Origin: Sphingomonas psychrotolerans
Lineage (GTDB): Bacteria > Pseudomonadota > Alphaproteobacteria > Sphingomonadales > Sphingomonadaceae
Assembly: GCF_002796605.1 (NCBI RefSeq)
Contig: NZ_CP024923.1
Coordinates: 992,001-1,056,000, forward strand
Length of the DNA: 64,000 nucleotides
Direction of reading: 5' to 3'
Shown here: piece after piece, positions 27,964 through 37,392 of the stretch
Position numbering within the stretch: the first letter of the stretch is position 1
How the letters are laid out: each line of letters opens with the position of its first letter
The notes under the pieces: generated by a model
What the model was told of the DNA's origin: nothing
The model's database searches: none
The model's input: the letters and a program-made list of their open reading frames with translations, nothing else
Translations under genes and position numbers: made by a program

Positions 27964-28775
27964 TGGCAATCGCTTTTAATCGTTCCCGCGATGCCCTGTC
28001 CAAGATCCGCAGGAACAGCGGTCGCTGCCTTGTGATCCATTATGCCTGCCAAAGTCTCTATGATGATCGGGAGAGCTTATCTCCCAGCATATCGAACATC
28101 GTCATAAAAGACTTTGATAATGATCAGACCGTCAGCTTTGCAGCACACCTTGTAGCTGAAAAAATACATATTTCTAAGGATGAAATAGAGGGTAAGTTTC
28201 TTGAGATAGAGACTAAACTTCTAGAGGATTTTTACAGTTTTGTTCAAAACCATAGCGGCGATCTCTGGTTGCACTGAAATATGATAAATATTCATTACGG
28301 GTTCGAGACTCTCGCGCATAGATACTATGTCCTTACGGGACGCAATGCGCCGTCAATCGATATCGATAACCGTATAAACATCGCAGGAATTTTGTTCGGC
28401 ATATATGGTGAGAATTACGTCGGTACTCCTCATATGCAGAAGCTGATGGAGGTCAACGGCGGCATTCGGCGAGATTTCGTCCTTGGGAAGGATGAAGTTG
28501 AGCTATTCAGGCAGAAGGAATATGCTAGACTTCACGCGTCCACCGTCTGCAAAGTTAAATTTTTCTCTGATGTTGTCGAGCTTACACTAGACAAAAAATT
28601 GAAGACGACAAGATCGACTGCCCTCGTCAAAGTGGAGCGCAGCGTGGATGGGGTCGTGGCAAAAGGTATTGGATTGGCCGCGTCCGCATATGCTATCATA
28701 GATTTAGGTGGAAAGGCTGTCGGTTACGCGATCCGTCACGGATGGCTAGCATTTATTGGCATCACCGCGAGCTAA
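27963..28775 (+). pseudogene. AT-rich gene interrupted by one in-frame TGA
   Basis: One continuous frame of 270 residues would run from 27963 to 28775 but for a TGA at 28275-28277. The first half (104 residues) ends ...GDLWLH and the second continues NMINIHYGFETLAHRYYVLT. From memory, a widespread uncharacterised bacterial family has WLHWNMRDxNYGF at this point, so the TGA replaces a tryptophan codon (TGG to TGA). No ribosome binding site precedes the ATG at 28281, so the second half is unlikely to be a gene of its own. The C-terminus has a hydrophobic stretch (GIGLAASAYAIIDLGGKAVG). The region is far more AT-rich than the rest of the window and ends about 38 bases from the 3' end of tRNA-Ser, so it looks like a small integrated segment. 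Function unknown. Confidence 0.6.
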
Positions 28776-28812
28776 GCCTGCCAAGCCATTCACACCCTAA
28801 TTGATTCGGCGA

Positions 28813-28902
<90 letters not shown>

Positions 28903-28985
28903 GCTGACGCCCCGCTATCGCGCCGCGCGGCAGTACGCCAGAAAATCTTGATCACCTGCACGCCAAGGGGGCTTCATGCCCGGGC

Positions 28986-30053
28986 GTGGCTGTGGCACAA
29001 ATCCCCATGCTCAAATTGCGTGCGATTTTCGGGAAAGTGGCGGCTCTGGCCGTGGCGGTTATATTGGCGAGCCCCGCGGCGGGGCCGGCGATCGCGCAGG
29101 ACGAGAGCGGCTTCCAGGCCTATCTCCAGACGCTCGCGCGGCAGGCGCTGGCCCAAGGCGTCACCCGGCGCACGGTCGATCTGGTGATCCCGACGCTGAC
29201 CTATAATGCGCGCGTGGTCGAACTCGACCGACAGCAGCCCGAGACCCGGCCCAATGCGCCGATCTCGAATTTCGAGCCTTATCGCGTGAAGCACGTGGAT
29301 GCGGCGCGGATCGGGCAGGGGCGTGCCGCCTGGCAGCGGGTGCGCCCGCGACTGGCGCGGATCGAGCGCGAGACCGGAGTGCCCGAATCGATCATGGTGG
29401 CGATCTGGGGGCACGAGACCAATTACGGCCGGGTGATGGGCGGGTTCGACTTGCCGCGGGCGCTCGCCAGCCTCGCTTATGAAGGCCGGCGGCGGGCACT
29501 GTTCGCTGAGGAATTCATCGCGACGCTCAAGATGATCGACCGCGGCGTGCCGCGCGAGAAATTGGTGGGGAGCTGGGCGGGGGCGTTCGGCGGGCCGCAA
29601 TTCCTGCCGAGCGTCTATCTGCGGCTCGCAGTGGACGGCGACGGCGACGGGCTCGCCGACATCTGGAGCAGCGAGGCGGATACACTGGCGTCGATCGCCA
29701 ATTATTTCGTCAATGCGGGTTGGCGACCGGGCCAGCCCTGGGGCCTCGCGGTGCGGGTGCCCGAGGGATTCAACCGCGCGGCGGTGGTCGGCCGCACCAT
29801 CCCGCCGCGCTGCCCGCGGGTGCACGAGCGGCACAGCCGGTGGAAGACGATCGGCGAGTGGCGTGCGCTGGGGCTGGTGCCGCAGGGGCGCGGCTGGCCG
29901 GCCGACAATGTCCAGGCGACCTTGCTCGAGCCCGACGGGCCGGGAAGGACCGCTTATCTGCTCACCGGCAATTATCGCGTGATCCTCGATTATAATTGCT
30001 CGAATTTTTACGCTTTATCGGTAGGGCTGCTCGCCGATGAAGTCGAACGCTAG
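28986..30053 (+). CDS. lytic murein transglycosylase (MltB family)
   Basis: A 355-residue exported enzyme of family GH103, which cuts peptidoglycan between MurNAc and GlcNAc to give an anhydro product. A signal peptide with AVAVILASPAAGPAIAQ is followed by a catalytic domain with ESIMVAIWGHETNYGRVMGG (catalytic glutamate in GHETNYG, about residue 143), GSWAGAFGGPQFLPSVYL (about 200) and DGDGDGLADIWSSEADTLAS. The C-terminus retains NYRVILDYNCSNFYALSVGLL. The start is either GTG 28986 or ATG 29007; the second gives a more typical signal peptide. It overlaps the next gene by 17 bases. Confidence 0.92.
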   Translation: MAVAQIPMLKLRAIFGKVAALAVAVILASPAAGPAIAQDESGFQAYLQTLARQALAQGVTRRTVDLVIPTLTYNARVVELDRQQPETRPNAPISNFEPYRVKHVDAARIGQGRAAWQRVRPRLARIERETGVPESIMVAIWGHETNYGRVMGGFDLPRALASLAYEGRRRALFAEEFIATLKMIDRGVPREKLVGSWAGAFGGPQFLPSVYLRLAVDGDGDGLADIWSSEADTLASIANYFVNAGWRPGQPWGLAVRVPEGFNRAAVVGRTIPPRCPRVHERHSRWKTIGEWRALGLVPQGRGWPADNVQATLLEPDGPGRTAYLLTGNYRVILDYNCSNFYALSVGLLADEVER

Positions 30054-30906
30054 CGCAGCCGCAGCCCTTCTCCTCCTCGCCGGTTTCGGCGGGGAGCGAG
30101 CTTTTGCCCATGAAGCCGCGCAGGATCGGCCGGGTGCCGGCTATGCCGCGCCCGGCGCCGTGCAGCGGATCGACTATGCGGCCCCGCCGCAAGATAGTTA
30201 TGCCGACCCCGCTGCCGATGCGACCGGGCCGCGCGGAACCTCGCAGCGGGCGCCGGGCGAGCAGCGTTATGACGAGGTCGGCTATGCCGCGATCGGCGAG
30301 GGCGAGGGCGTGACCGGGGTGCATGCTTCGCTTGCCCAGGACACGCTGGTCGAAGTGACGTCGCTTGAGAATGGGAAGACGATCGTCGTGCTGATCAACG
30401 CGACTGATCCGGGCGCGGGCAATCCGATTCTGCTTTCGCCCGGTGCCGCGCGCGAGCTCGGCCATGACGGCGGCGGGCGCGTGGCGGTGCGGGTACGCAA
30501 GGTCGCTGCCGGTCCCGGCGATTTGCTCGCCTTGCGCTCGGGCGGCCCGGCTGCGGCGCGCCCCGATACGCCGCCGGTCCTGCTCAATGCGCTGCGCAAA
30601 CATCTCGGTGCGGCCGTCGTCGCCTCGCCCGCGCCGATCGAACGCCCGGCTTATTCGCGGCCGGCCTCGACGCCCCGCGCGGCCCGTCCGGCGTCTGGCG
30701 CAGGCTTTTACGTTCAGATCGCCGCACTTTCTAACGCGCGGAACGCGCAAGCGCTTGCACAGAGGACGGGCGGGTCCGTAAAGCAGGGCGGAGGGCTCTA
30801 TCGCGTGCAGCTCGGCCCCTTCGCCACACGGCGGGAGGCGGATGCAGCGCGGGGCGGGGCCGCACGCGCGGGTTATGGAGACGCGCGCGTCATCGCCGTC
30901 AACTGA
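30037..30906 (+). CDS. RlpA-like SPOR domain protein
   Basis: A 289-residue exported protein. A signal peptide (about residues 1-24, ending AFA) precedes a proline- and alanine-rich linker, a degenerate double-psi beta-barrel (LVEVTSLENGKTIVVLINAT, about 104-125, where RlpA proteins have a similar VxxLxNGRxVVVRVND) and a C-terminal SPOR domain (about 225-289, with FYVQIAALSNARNAQALAQR). SPOR domains bind denuded glycan at the division septum. The usual catalytic aspartate region of RlpA is altered here (ATDPGAGNPILLS), so enzymatic activity is doubtful. The ATG overlaps the end of the transglycosylase gene, and the D,D-carboxypeptidase follows 23 bases later. Confidence 0.82.
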   Translation: MKSNASAAAALLLLAGFGGERAFAHEAAQDRPGAGYAAPGAVQRIDYAAPPQDSYADPAADATGPRGTSQRAPGEQRYDEVGYAAIGEGEGVTGVHASLAQDTLVEVTSLENGKTIVVLINATDPGAGNPILLSPGAARELGHDGGGRVAVRVRKVAAGPGDLLALRSGGPAAARPDTPPVLLNALRKHLGAAVVASPAPIERPAYSRPASTPRAARPASGAGFYVQIAALSNARNAQALAQRTGGSVKQGGGLYRVQLGPFATRREADAARGGAARAGYGDARVIAVN

Positions 30907-30929
30907 GTAACCCGGGGACCCGGACTGCC

Positions 30930-32090
30930 ATGAAGAAGCTTATTGCTGCATCGATCCTGGCGCTCGCCGTCGCTTATCCGACCACCGCCCAGAACCCGCC
31001 CTTCGATACGCCGGCGCCGATCGCCTATCTCGAGGATCTGTCCTCGGGCGCGGTGCTGTACGCCAAGGATGCCGATCGCCGCATCCCGCCGGCATCGATG
31101 GCGAAGATGATGACGGTCTATGTCGCGTTCGACCTGATCAAGCAGGGCAAGCTCAAGCTGACCGACACCGCCGAAGTCTCTCCCGAGACGTGGAAGAAGT
31201 GGCATTCGCAGGGCTCGACGATGTTCCTCGCGGTCGGCGAGACGCCGCGCGTGGAAGACCTGCTCAACGGCATCGTGACGCTTTCGGGCAACGATGCTTG
31301 CGTGGTGCTCGCCGAGAAGATCGCCGGCACCGAGGAAGCCTTCGTCAATCTGATGAACCAGCAGGCGAAGAAGATCGGGCTGAGCAACAGCCAGTTCGGC
31401 ACCTCGAACGGCTGGCCCGACGAAGGCCGCACCTTCGTGACCGCGCGCGACCTCGCGCATCTCGCCAAGGCGACGATCCAGGACCATCCGCAGCTCTACA
31501 AGCAGTTCTACAGCCGTACCTCCTACACCTGGGGCAAGACGCTTGGCGCAGGCGACGCGATCACCCAAGGCAATCGCGATCCCTTGCTCGGCCGCGTCGC
31601 CGGGGCCGACGGGCTCAAGACCGGGCATACCGACGAGGCGGGCTATGGCTTCACCGGATCGGCCGAGCAGAATGGACGACGGCTGGTGATGGTGGTCGCC
31701 GGGCTCGACAGCTATGGCGGGCGGGCCGAAGAATCGGTGCGCTTCATGCACTGGGGCTTCCGCGCGTGGAGCCCGCTCGCGATCGCCTCGAAGGGCAAGA
31801 AGATCGGCGAGGTCGAAGTGCAGGGCGGCGGCGCGGGCAGCGTCGGCGTCGTCGCGCCGCGCAATCTCAACGCGACGGTGCCCGCGGGCACTTCACCGAA
31901 GTTGACCGGCAAACTCGTCTATCTCGGGCCGGTCAAGGCACCGATCAAGGCGGGTGCGCACATCGCAGATCTGGTGGTCGAGACGCCGGGTATGCCGACC
32001 CAGACGCTGCCGCTGGTGGCGGAAGCCGATGTCGGCGAGGCGGGGTTCTTTCGTCGCGTGTGGCTGGGGATGACGTCGCTGTTCAGCTAA
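30930..32090 (+). CDS. D-alanyl-D-alanine carboxypeptidase (PBP5/DacC family)
   Basis: A 386-residue penicillin-binding protein that trims the terminal D-alanine from peptidoglycan stem peptides. A signal peptide (MKKLIAASILALAVAYPTTA) precedes the catalytic motifs: SMAK (S56-K59, in RIPPASMAKMMTVY), SGN near residue 118 (LSGNDACVVLAEK) and KTG near 230 (LKTGHTDEAGYGF). A C-terminal beta domain follows (about 275-365), and the protein ends in an amphipathic helix (EAGFFRRVWLGMTSLFS) that should anchor it to the membrane surface, as in PBP5. Confidence 0.95.
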   Translation: MKKLIAASILALAVAYPTTAQNPPFDTPAPIAYLEDLSSGAVLYAKDADRRIPPASMAKMMTVYVAFDLIKQGKLKLTDTAEVSPETWKKWHSQGSTMFLAVGETPRVEDLLNGIVTLSGNDACVVLAEKIAGTEEAFVNLMNQQAKKIGLSNSQFGTSNGWPDEGRTFVTARDLAHLAKATIQDHPQLYKQFYSRTSYTWGKTLGAGDAITQGNRDPLLGRVAGADGLKTGHTDEAGYGFTGSAEQNGRRLVMVVAGLDSYGGRAEESVRFMHWGFRAWSPLAIASKGKKIGEVEVQGGGAGSVGVVAPRNLNATVPAGTSPKLTGKLVYLGPVKAPIKAGAHIADLVVETPGMPTQTLPLVAEADVGEAGFFRRVWLGMTSLFS

Positions 32091-32092
32091 GC

Positions 32093-32170
32093 CGTCGCCC
32101 CGGCGAAACCCGGGTCGCGCGCCACCTGACGCGCTTGCGACCTGAGATCCCGGCTTTCGCCGGGATGACG
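32093..32170. repeat. paired inverted repeat (REP-like) between dacC-like gene and holB
   Basis: CGTCGCCCCGGCGAAACCCG and GATCCCGGCTTTCGCCGGGA plus TGACG form the same two-hairpin structure as elsewhere in the window. It starts 2 bases after the stop of the carboxypeptidase and ends 1 base before the first possible holB start codon, so it fills the gap completely. In many relatives tmk and other genes lie at this place. Confidence 0.85.
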
Positions 32171-32171
32171 A

Positions 32172-33170
32172 TTGGTGTCTAAACCGCTTATGCTCCTTGG
32201 CAACGAATCCGCGCGTGACGCGCTCGCCGCCGCCATGGCCAGCGGGGTGCTCCATCATGCGTGGCTGATCGCCGGACCCCAAGGCGTTGGGAAGGGCGCG
32301 TTCGCGCGAGCCGCCGCCGCACGGATGCTCGCCGAAGCCAGCGAGCCGCAGAAGCTTAGCCCCGACTGGGAGGTGCCCGAGACCACCCAGACCGCGCATC
32401 TGATCGCCGCGGGCGCGCATCCCGATTATCGCGAGCTGGTGCGGCTGCCCAAGGATGCCGCCAAGCCCGACGAAGCGCTCGCCCGCTCGATCACCATCGC
32501 GCAGGTGCGCAGCCTGCAGCCCTTGTTCGCCACCAAGCCTTCGCTGAGTTCGCGGCGCGTGGTCATCATCGATTCGATCGACGATCTCGAGCGCGGCGGC
32601 GCCAATGCGCTGCTCAAGAATCTCGAGGAGCCGCCGGCGGGAACGATCTTCCTGCTGGTCAGCCACGCGCCGGGGCAGTTGCTGCCGACGATCCGCTCGC
32701 GTTGCCGTCTGTTGCGGTTCGAGGCATTGGCGGCCGAGCAGGTCGCCGGGATACTGCGATCCGAACTCCCGCAAGCGAGCACGAGCGAGATCGATGCGCT
32801 GGTTCGCGCCGGCGAAGGTTCGCCGGGGCGTGCGCTGGGCTTTGCCGGGCTGGATCTGGCGGCGCTGGAGGGGGACATGGCGACGCTCGCCGAGACCGGC
32901 GATCCTTCCAACGCAGTGCGCTCGCGGCTCGCCAGACTGCTCGGCGCCAAGGCGGCGCAGCCCCGCTACGAGGCGTTCCTGCACCGCTCGCCGAGCTTCA
33001 TCGCCGAGCGCGCGCGGACGCGTTCGGGCGAGCCGCTTCGGGCCGCGCTCGACGCCTATGCCGCGGCGCGCGAACTGGGGGAGGCGGCGATCGGGCTGTC
33101 GCTCGATGCCGGGGCGACCGTATTTGAAATGTCGGGATTGATCGCGCGCCTATCGGTGCGGACTGCTTGA
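32172..33170 (+). CDS. holB: DNA polymerase III subunit delta'
   Basis: A clamp-loader subunit of about 332 residues. A GPQGVGKGAFARAAAARML segment (about residues 36-54) is the P-loop region, LKNLEEPPAGTIFLLVSHAP and TIRSRCRLLRFEALAAEQV (about 151-185) are the sensor and SRC motifs of clamp-loader AAA+ proteins. In delta' the ATPase is typically inactive, and the region that would hold the zinc cysteines is not obvious here. The start is TTG 32172 or GTG 32175, both right behind a repeat. Its last bases overlap a MerR operator. Confidence 0.92.
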   Translation: MVSKPLMLLGNESARDALAAAMASGVLHHAWLIAGPQGVGKGAFARAAAARMLAEASEPQKLSPDWEVPETTQTAHLIAAGAHPDYRELVRLPKDAAKPDEALARSITIAQVRSLQPLFATKPSLSSRRVVIIDSIDDLERGGANALLKNLEEPPAGTIFLLVSHAPGQLLPTIRSRCRLLRFEALAAEQVAGILRSELPQASTSEIDALVRAGEGSPGRALGFAGLDLAALEGDMATLAETGDPSNAVRSRLARLLGAKAAQPRYEAFLHRSPSFIAERARTRSGEPLRAALDAYAAARELGEAAIGLSLDAGATVFEMSGLIARLSVRTA

Positions 33171-33182
33171 CGTTCACGTAAA
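33167..33182. promoter_or_regulatory. LiuR-type MerR operator
   Basis: TTGACGTTCACGTAAA is a near-perfect palindrome (TTKACGT-TC-ACGTMAA) and resembles the TTTACGT-N2-ACGTAAA motif of LiuR, the MerR regulator of branched-chain amino acid and fatty acid breakdown genes. It lies over the holB stop codon and 20 bases upstream of the MerR start, a place for autorepression of the MerR / acyl-CoA dehydrogenase operon. Confidence 0.6.
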
Positions 33183-33202
33183 GGTAAAGCATATGCTGGG
33201 CC

Positions 33203-33631
33203 ATGCCCGCTGCTGCTGCCTTTCCCGTCGAGGCCCTGGCGCCTATCGAGCCGCGTCCCAAGCAGGACGCTTTCTCCATTTCGGATCTGTGCGCCGAGTT
33301 CGGTGTCACGCCGCGCGCGCTGCGCTTCTACGAGGATGAGGGGCTGATCGGCCCCGAGCGGCGCGGCACCCAGCGCATCTATTCGCATGCCGATCGCGCG
33401 CGTCTCGCCTGGATCTTGCGCGGGAAGCGAGTGGGCTTCAGCCTCGCCGAGATCAAGGAGATGATCGATCTCTACGATGTCGGCGAAGGGCGGCGGCTGC
33501 AGAAGCAAGTGACGCTCGCGCGCTGCCGCGAGCGTATCCACCTGCTCGAGAACCAGAAGCGCGACATCGACGCGCACATCGCCGAGCTCCAGCAATTCGT
33601 CGAGCTGCTCGAAAGCAGCGACGCTCACTGA
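33203..33631 (+). CDS. MerR family transcriptional regulator (LiuR-like)
   Basis: A 142-residue regulator with an N-terminal winged helix domain: [20 protein letters not shown] and [18 protein letters not shown] (about residues 25-65), followed by [20 protein letters not shown] and a dimerising coiled coil (about 95-140). No metal-binding cysteines are present. Relatives of this type control acyl-CoA dehydrogenase and branched-chain acyl-CoA degradation genes, which fits the acyl-CoA dehydrogenase 10 bases downstream and the upstream operator. Confidence 0.9.
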   Translation: MPAAAAFPVEALAPIEPRPKQDAFSISDLCAEFGVTPRALRFYEDEGLIGPERRGTQRIYSHADRARLAWILRGKRVGFSLAEIKEMIDLYDVGEGRRLQKQVTLARCRERIHLLENQKRDIDAHIAELQQFVELLESSDAH

Positions 33632-33641
33632 GGAACCTGAC

Positions 33642-35444
33642 ATGCCGCAATATACGCCGCCTTCGCGCGACACGCGCTTCATCCTCGATGCGGTGATCGG
33701 GCTGGAACGCTACGCCAATCTACCTGGTTTCCGGAATGCGACGCCCGACGTCGTCGAGGCGGTGCTCGATCAGGGTGGCCAGTTCGTCGCCGAGGTTCTG
33801 TTCCCGCTCAACCATTCGGGCGATCAGCAGGGTTGCACGCGTCACGAAGACGGCAGTGTGACGACGCCCGACGGCTTCAAGGAGGCGTACAACGCCTTCG
33901 TCGAGAGCGGCTGGGGTACGCTGAGCGCTCCCGAGCAATTTGGCGGGCAGGAGATGCCGTACGTCGTCTCAATGGCGTTCCAGGAATATATGATCTCGGC
34001 CAACATGGCCTTTGCGATGTATTCAGGGCTGGCCCACGGCGCGATCGCCGCCTTGCTGGCCAAGGGCTCGGACGAGCAGAAGGCCAAATACGTCCCCAAG
34101 ATGGTGTCGGGCGAGTGGGGCGGCACGATGAACCTTACCGAACCGCATTGCGGCACCGATCTGGGCCTGATCCGCACGCGCGCCGAGCCCAATGCCGACG
34201 GCAGCTGGGCGATCACCGGCACCAAGATCTTCATCTCGTCGGGCGAGCATGACCTGACCAACAACATCATCCATCTGGTGCTCGCCAAAACCCCGGGCGC
34301 GCCCGAGAGCAGCAAAGGCATCTCGTTGTTCGTGGTGCCCAAGTTCATGGTCGGCGACGACGGTTCGCTGGGCGCGCGCAACGCAGTGTCGTGCGGTTCG
34401 ATCGAGCACAAGATGGGCATCCATGGCAATTCGACCTGCGTGATGAACTATGACGGCGCCACCGGCTGGCTCGTCGGCGACGAGATGAAGGGTCTCGCCG
34501 CCATGTTCATCATGATGAACGCCGCGCGGCTGGGCGTCGGCCTGCAGGGGCTGGCTGTCGGCGAGACCGCATATCAGAACGCAGTCCAATATGCGCATGA
34601 TCGGCGTCAGGGCCGCGCGCTCACCGGCCCGGCCGATCCGCAGGAGAAGGCCGACACCTTGTTCGTCCACCCGGACGTGCGCCGCATGCTGATGGAAGCG
34701 AAGGCGCAGACCGAGGGACTTCGCGCATTGTGCCTGTGGGGGGCGTTGCAAGTCGATCTCGAGCATGGCGCCGCGACCGAGGAGGAGCGCCAGCTCGCCG
34801 CCGATCTGATCGGGCTGCTCACTCCGGTGATCAAGGGCATCGGCACCGATATCGGCTACAAGGTCGCGACCGACAGCCAGCAAGTCTATGGCGGCCATGG
34901 CTACATCACCGAATGGGGCATGGAGCAGTATGTTCGCGATGCCCGCATCTCGATGATCTACGAAGGCACCAACGGGGTGCAGGCGATGGACCTGGTCGGC
35001 CGCAAGCTCGCCCAGAATGGCGGCCGTGCCGTGCAGGCGTTCTTCCGTGTCATCACCGAGGAGATCGGCGCGGCCAAAAGTAACGAAAAGCTCAAGAGCT
35101 TCGCCGAGGCGCTCGAAAAAGCGCTCGGCCATCTCCAGGGCGCGACCATGTGGCTGGCGGCCAACGGCTTCCAGAACCCCAACCATGTGGGTGCGGGCGC
35201 TTACCCGTATATGCAGTTGACCGGCACCGTGGCGCTGGGCCTGATGTGGCTGCGCATGGCCAAGGCTGCCGCGGAAATGCTGGCGACGGGTGCCGAGAAT
35301 GCGAAGTTCCTCGAAGCCAAATTGATCACCGCGCGCTTCTATGCCGAGCGTTTTCTCCCCGATGCCGGCGCGCTCCGCCGCAAGGTCGAGAGCGGCAGCG
35401 ACGCAGTGATGGCGCTCGATCCGGAGATGTTCCGCGCGGCGTGA
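33642..35444 (+). CDS. acyl-CoA dehydrogenase (large, DmdC-like)
   Basis: A 600-residue FAD enzyme of the long subfamily with an extra N-terminal segment ([19 protein letters not shown]) and a C-terminal extension, similar to 3-methylmercaptopropionyl-CoA dehydrogenase-type (DmdC) enzymes. The FAD-binding middle domain has [19 protein letters not shown] (about 163-181) and [14 protein letters not shown] (about 195-208); the C-terminal domain has [20 protein letters not shown] (about 410-430) and [20 protein letters not shown], with the catalytic glutamate in YEGTNG. It oxidises an acyl-CoA ester; the chain length cannot be assigned. Expressed with the MerR regulator. Confidence 0.92.
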   Translation: MPQYTPPSRDTRFILDAVIGLERYANLPGFRNATPDVVEAVLDQGGQFVAEVLFPLNHSGDQQGCTRHEDGSVTTPDGFKEAYNAFVESGWGTLSAPEQFGGQEMPYVVSMAFQEYMISANMAFAMYSGLAHGAIAALLAKGSDEQKAKYVPKMVSGEWGGTMNLTEPHCGTDLGLIRTRAEPNADGSWAITGTKIFISSGEHDLTNNIIHLVLAKTPGAPESSKGISLFVVPKFMVGDDGSLGARNAVSCGSIEHKMGIHGNSTCVMNYDGATGWLVGDEMKGLAAMFIMMNAARLGVGLQGLAVGETAYQNAVQYAHDRRQGRALTGPADPQEKADTLFVHPDVRRMLMEAKAQTEGLRALCLWGALQVDLEHGAATEEERQLAADLIGLLTPVIKGIGTDIGYKVATDSQQVYGGHGYITEWGMEQYVRDARISMIYEGTNGVQAMDLVGRKLAQNGGRAVQAFFRVITEEIGAAKSNEKLKSFAEALEKALGHLQGATMWLAANGFQNPNHVGAGAYPYMQLTGTVALGLMWLRMAKAAAEMLATGAENAKFLEAKLITARFYAERFLPDAGALRRKVESGSDAVMALDPEMFRAA

Positions 35445-35485
35445 AGCCGCTTGAGCGGCGGGCAAGGGCATAGCATGGTCGGGCG

Positions 35486-35962
35486 ATGAACCTGACTATC
35501 GTGCCCCTGGAGCCCATCGAACGTGGCCAATTGCGTGTGATGCACGCGCGTGGCGCGGCGATGGCGCTGGTCTTGATCGTTCCGGCGATCATCGCCGAAA
35601 TCACTATAAAGGACGAACTGCCGGTGCGTGGCGCACTTGCGGGAGTGGCGTTGCTCGCCGGTATCTGGCTCGCAATCCTGTCGCCACCGCGGCGCTGGCG
35701 GCACTGGCGCTATGCGTTCACCGGCAGCGAGCTTCATGTCGCGCACGGCTGGTGGACGCAAGTGCACACGATCGTGCCGGTGCTGCGTGTCCAGCATATC
35801 GACGTGGCACAGGGGCCGCTGGAGCGCAGCTTCGGCGTGGCGCGGCTGGTGCTCCATACCGCGGGCTCCGACAATACGATCGTGACGCTGCCGGGCATTA
35901 CCCGCGCGACCGCCGAGGAGATACGCGACACGATCCGGGCACGGATCGGCAGCGCGGCGTGA
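35486..35962 (+). CDS. bacterial PH domain membrane protein (YdbS-like)
   Basis: A 158-residue protein with two hydrophobic helices (about residues 25-60) and one bacterial PH-like domain (bPH2): YAFTGSELHVAHGWWTQVHT, VLRVQHIDVAQGPLERSFGV. These are small beta-rich domains of the cell envelope with unknown ligand. It overlaps its larger partner by four bases, the usual ydbS-ydbT pair. Confidence 0.85.
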   Translation: MNLTIVPLEPIERGQLRVMHARGAAMALVLIVPAIIAEITIKDELPVRGALAGVALLAGIWLAILSPPRRWRHWRYAFTGSELHVAHGWWTQVHTIVPVLRVQHIDVAQGPLERSFGVARLVLHTAGSDNTIVTLPGITRATAEEIRDTIRARIGSAA

Positions 35963-37392
35963 GCGACGACGCGCCACGCCGGGTGCATCCGGGCACCATC
36001 GCGATCGGGATGCTCAAGTCGGCGCCATCGACCTTGCTGACCCTGCCGGCGTTATATGCCGCCGGCACGAAGTTCGGGCTGGTGACCAGCGCGTTGCTCG
36101 CGCTCGCCGGGCTCGCGGTCCTGGCGCTGATCACGTGGCTGGGCTGGTGGTTCCTGACCTATCGCCTGGCCGACGATGAGTTCGTGATCGAAAGCGGCAT
36201 GCTGCATCGCAGCCGGCGCTCGATCCCGCTCGAACGCGTGCAGGACGTCTCGATCGAGCAGAAGCCGCTGGCGCGGTTGTTCGGGCTCGCGTTGGTGCGG
36301 ATCGAGACCGGTGGGGGCGACAAGGACGAGGCGGCGCTCGACAGCGTGACGCTAGGCGAGGCGCACCGGCTGCGGCTCGCGTTGCGCCGGGCTCCGGCGG
36401 TGGTGGGCGCGGAGACGTCCCCCCCTGAAGTCACCGAAGATGCTGGCGGGCCGCTGTTCACGATGCCGATGGAGCGAGTGCTGCTCTATGGGCTGTTCAA
36501 CTTCTCGCTGGTGTGGCTCGCCGCGATTTTCGCGGCGCTCCAGACGCTCGACGGGGTGATCGATTTCGACTGGAAGGAGCTGGTCGGGATCGCCGGGCGC
36601 GAAGTGCGCGGCCATCTTACCCTCACGGCGGGGCTGACCGTGCTCGTGCTGGCGCTGGCGCTCGGAGTGATTGCGGGCGTCGTGCGGACCGTCACGAAGG
36701 AATATGGTTTCCGCCTGGAAGAGCGCGACGGCCGATTTCGCCGCATCCGCGGGCTGTTGACGCGCAGCGAGGTGGTGATCGTCAAGGCGCGTATCCAGCT
36801 TGCATTGGTACGCCGGGCGCCGCTCAGCGGCAGGCTCAACTGGCGGAGCCTCGAATTCCAGACCTTGGGCGGCAGCGACGACAGCTCGGGACGCCAGGAG
36901 ATGGCACCCTTTGCGCGCGACGAGGAGATCGAGCGGGTGATCGCGGCGGCCGGGTTGCCGCGTTTCGCGCCCGACGCGCTGACGGCGGTGTCGCGGGGGC
37001 ATGTATTGCGTTCGGTGTTGCGGCACGGTCTGCCGGTGCTGCTGGTGTTCGCGGTTGCCGGCGCGTTCCTGCCGTTGCTCTGGCTGGGGCTCGCGCTGGT
37101 GCCGGTGCCGGTCGGGATCGCGCTGCTGCAACGGCGCCGACACCGTTATGGACTGCTTGAGACCAGCGCGCAGGTGACGCGCGGGGTGGTGTCGCAGCGC
37201 GACTGGACGGTGCCTTATGGCGCTATCCAGACGATAAGCGTGCGGCGGAGCTGGCTGCAGCGGCGGCTGGGCCTCGCGACCGTCGCGATCGACACGGCGG
37301 GGGCGAAGGGCTGGCACCGGCCCGATATCGCCGACGTCGCCGCGCCGACGGCCGCGGAACTCGCACAGGCGCTGGTGGCACGCGCCTGCTAG
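35959..37392 (+). CDS. bacterial PH domain membrane protein (YdbT-like)
   Basis: A 477-residue protein with three bPH2 domains (for example RLADDEFVIESGMLHRSRRS IPL at about 60-80; the second starts FRLEERDGRFRRIRG; the third RYGLLETSAQVTRGV) and paired hydrophobic helices between them. Each domain has the signature of a basic turn followed by PLERVQDVSIEQ-like strand. The start is GTG 35959, which overlaps the YdbS-like stop (GTGA). The gene converges on the SleB hydrolase gene, sharing the bases CTAG as both stop codons. Confidence 0.85.
   Translation: MSDDAPRRVHPGTIAIGMLKSAPSTLLTLPALYAAGTKFGLVTSALLALAGLAVLALITWLGWWFLTYRLADDEFVIESGMLHRSRRSIPLERVQDVSIEQKPLARLFGLALVRIETGGGDKDEAALDSVTLGEAHRLRLALRRAPAVVGAETSPPEVTEDAGGPLFTMPMERVLLYGLFNFSLVWLAAIFAALQTLDGVIDFDWKELVGIAGREVRGHLTLTAGLTVLVLALALGVIAGVVRTVTKEYGFRLEERDGRFRRIRGLLTRSEVVIVKARIQLALVRRAPLSGRLNWRSLEFQTLGGSDDSSGRQEMAPFARDEEIERVIAAAGLPRFAPDALTAVSRGHVLRSVLRHGLPVLLVFAVAGAFLPLLWLGLALVPVPVGIALLQRRRHRYGLLETSAQVTRGVVSQRDWTVPYGAIQTISVRRSWLQRRLGLATVAIDTAGAKGWHRPDIADVAAPTAAELAQALVARAC

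Noticed and set aside
28275..28277. Selenocysteine or pyrrolysine reading of the in-frame TGA
   Set aside because: There is no SECIS-like hairpin just after the TGA, and the surrounding motif asks for tryptophan. A plain nonsense change fits better.
28281..28775. Second half of the AT-rich gene as a separate gene
   Set aside because: It lacks a ribosome binding site, shares the frame of the first half, and begins in the middle of a motif that I believe is conserved across the TGA.
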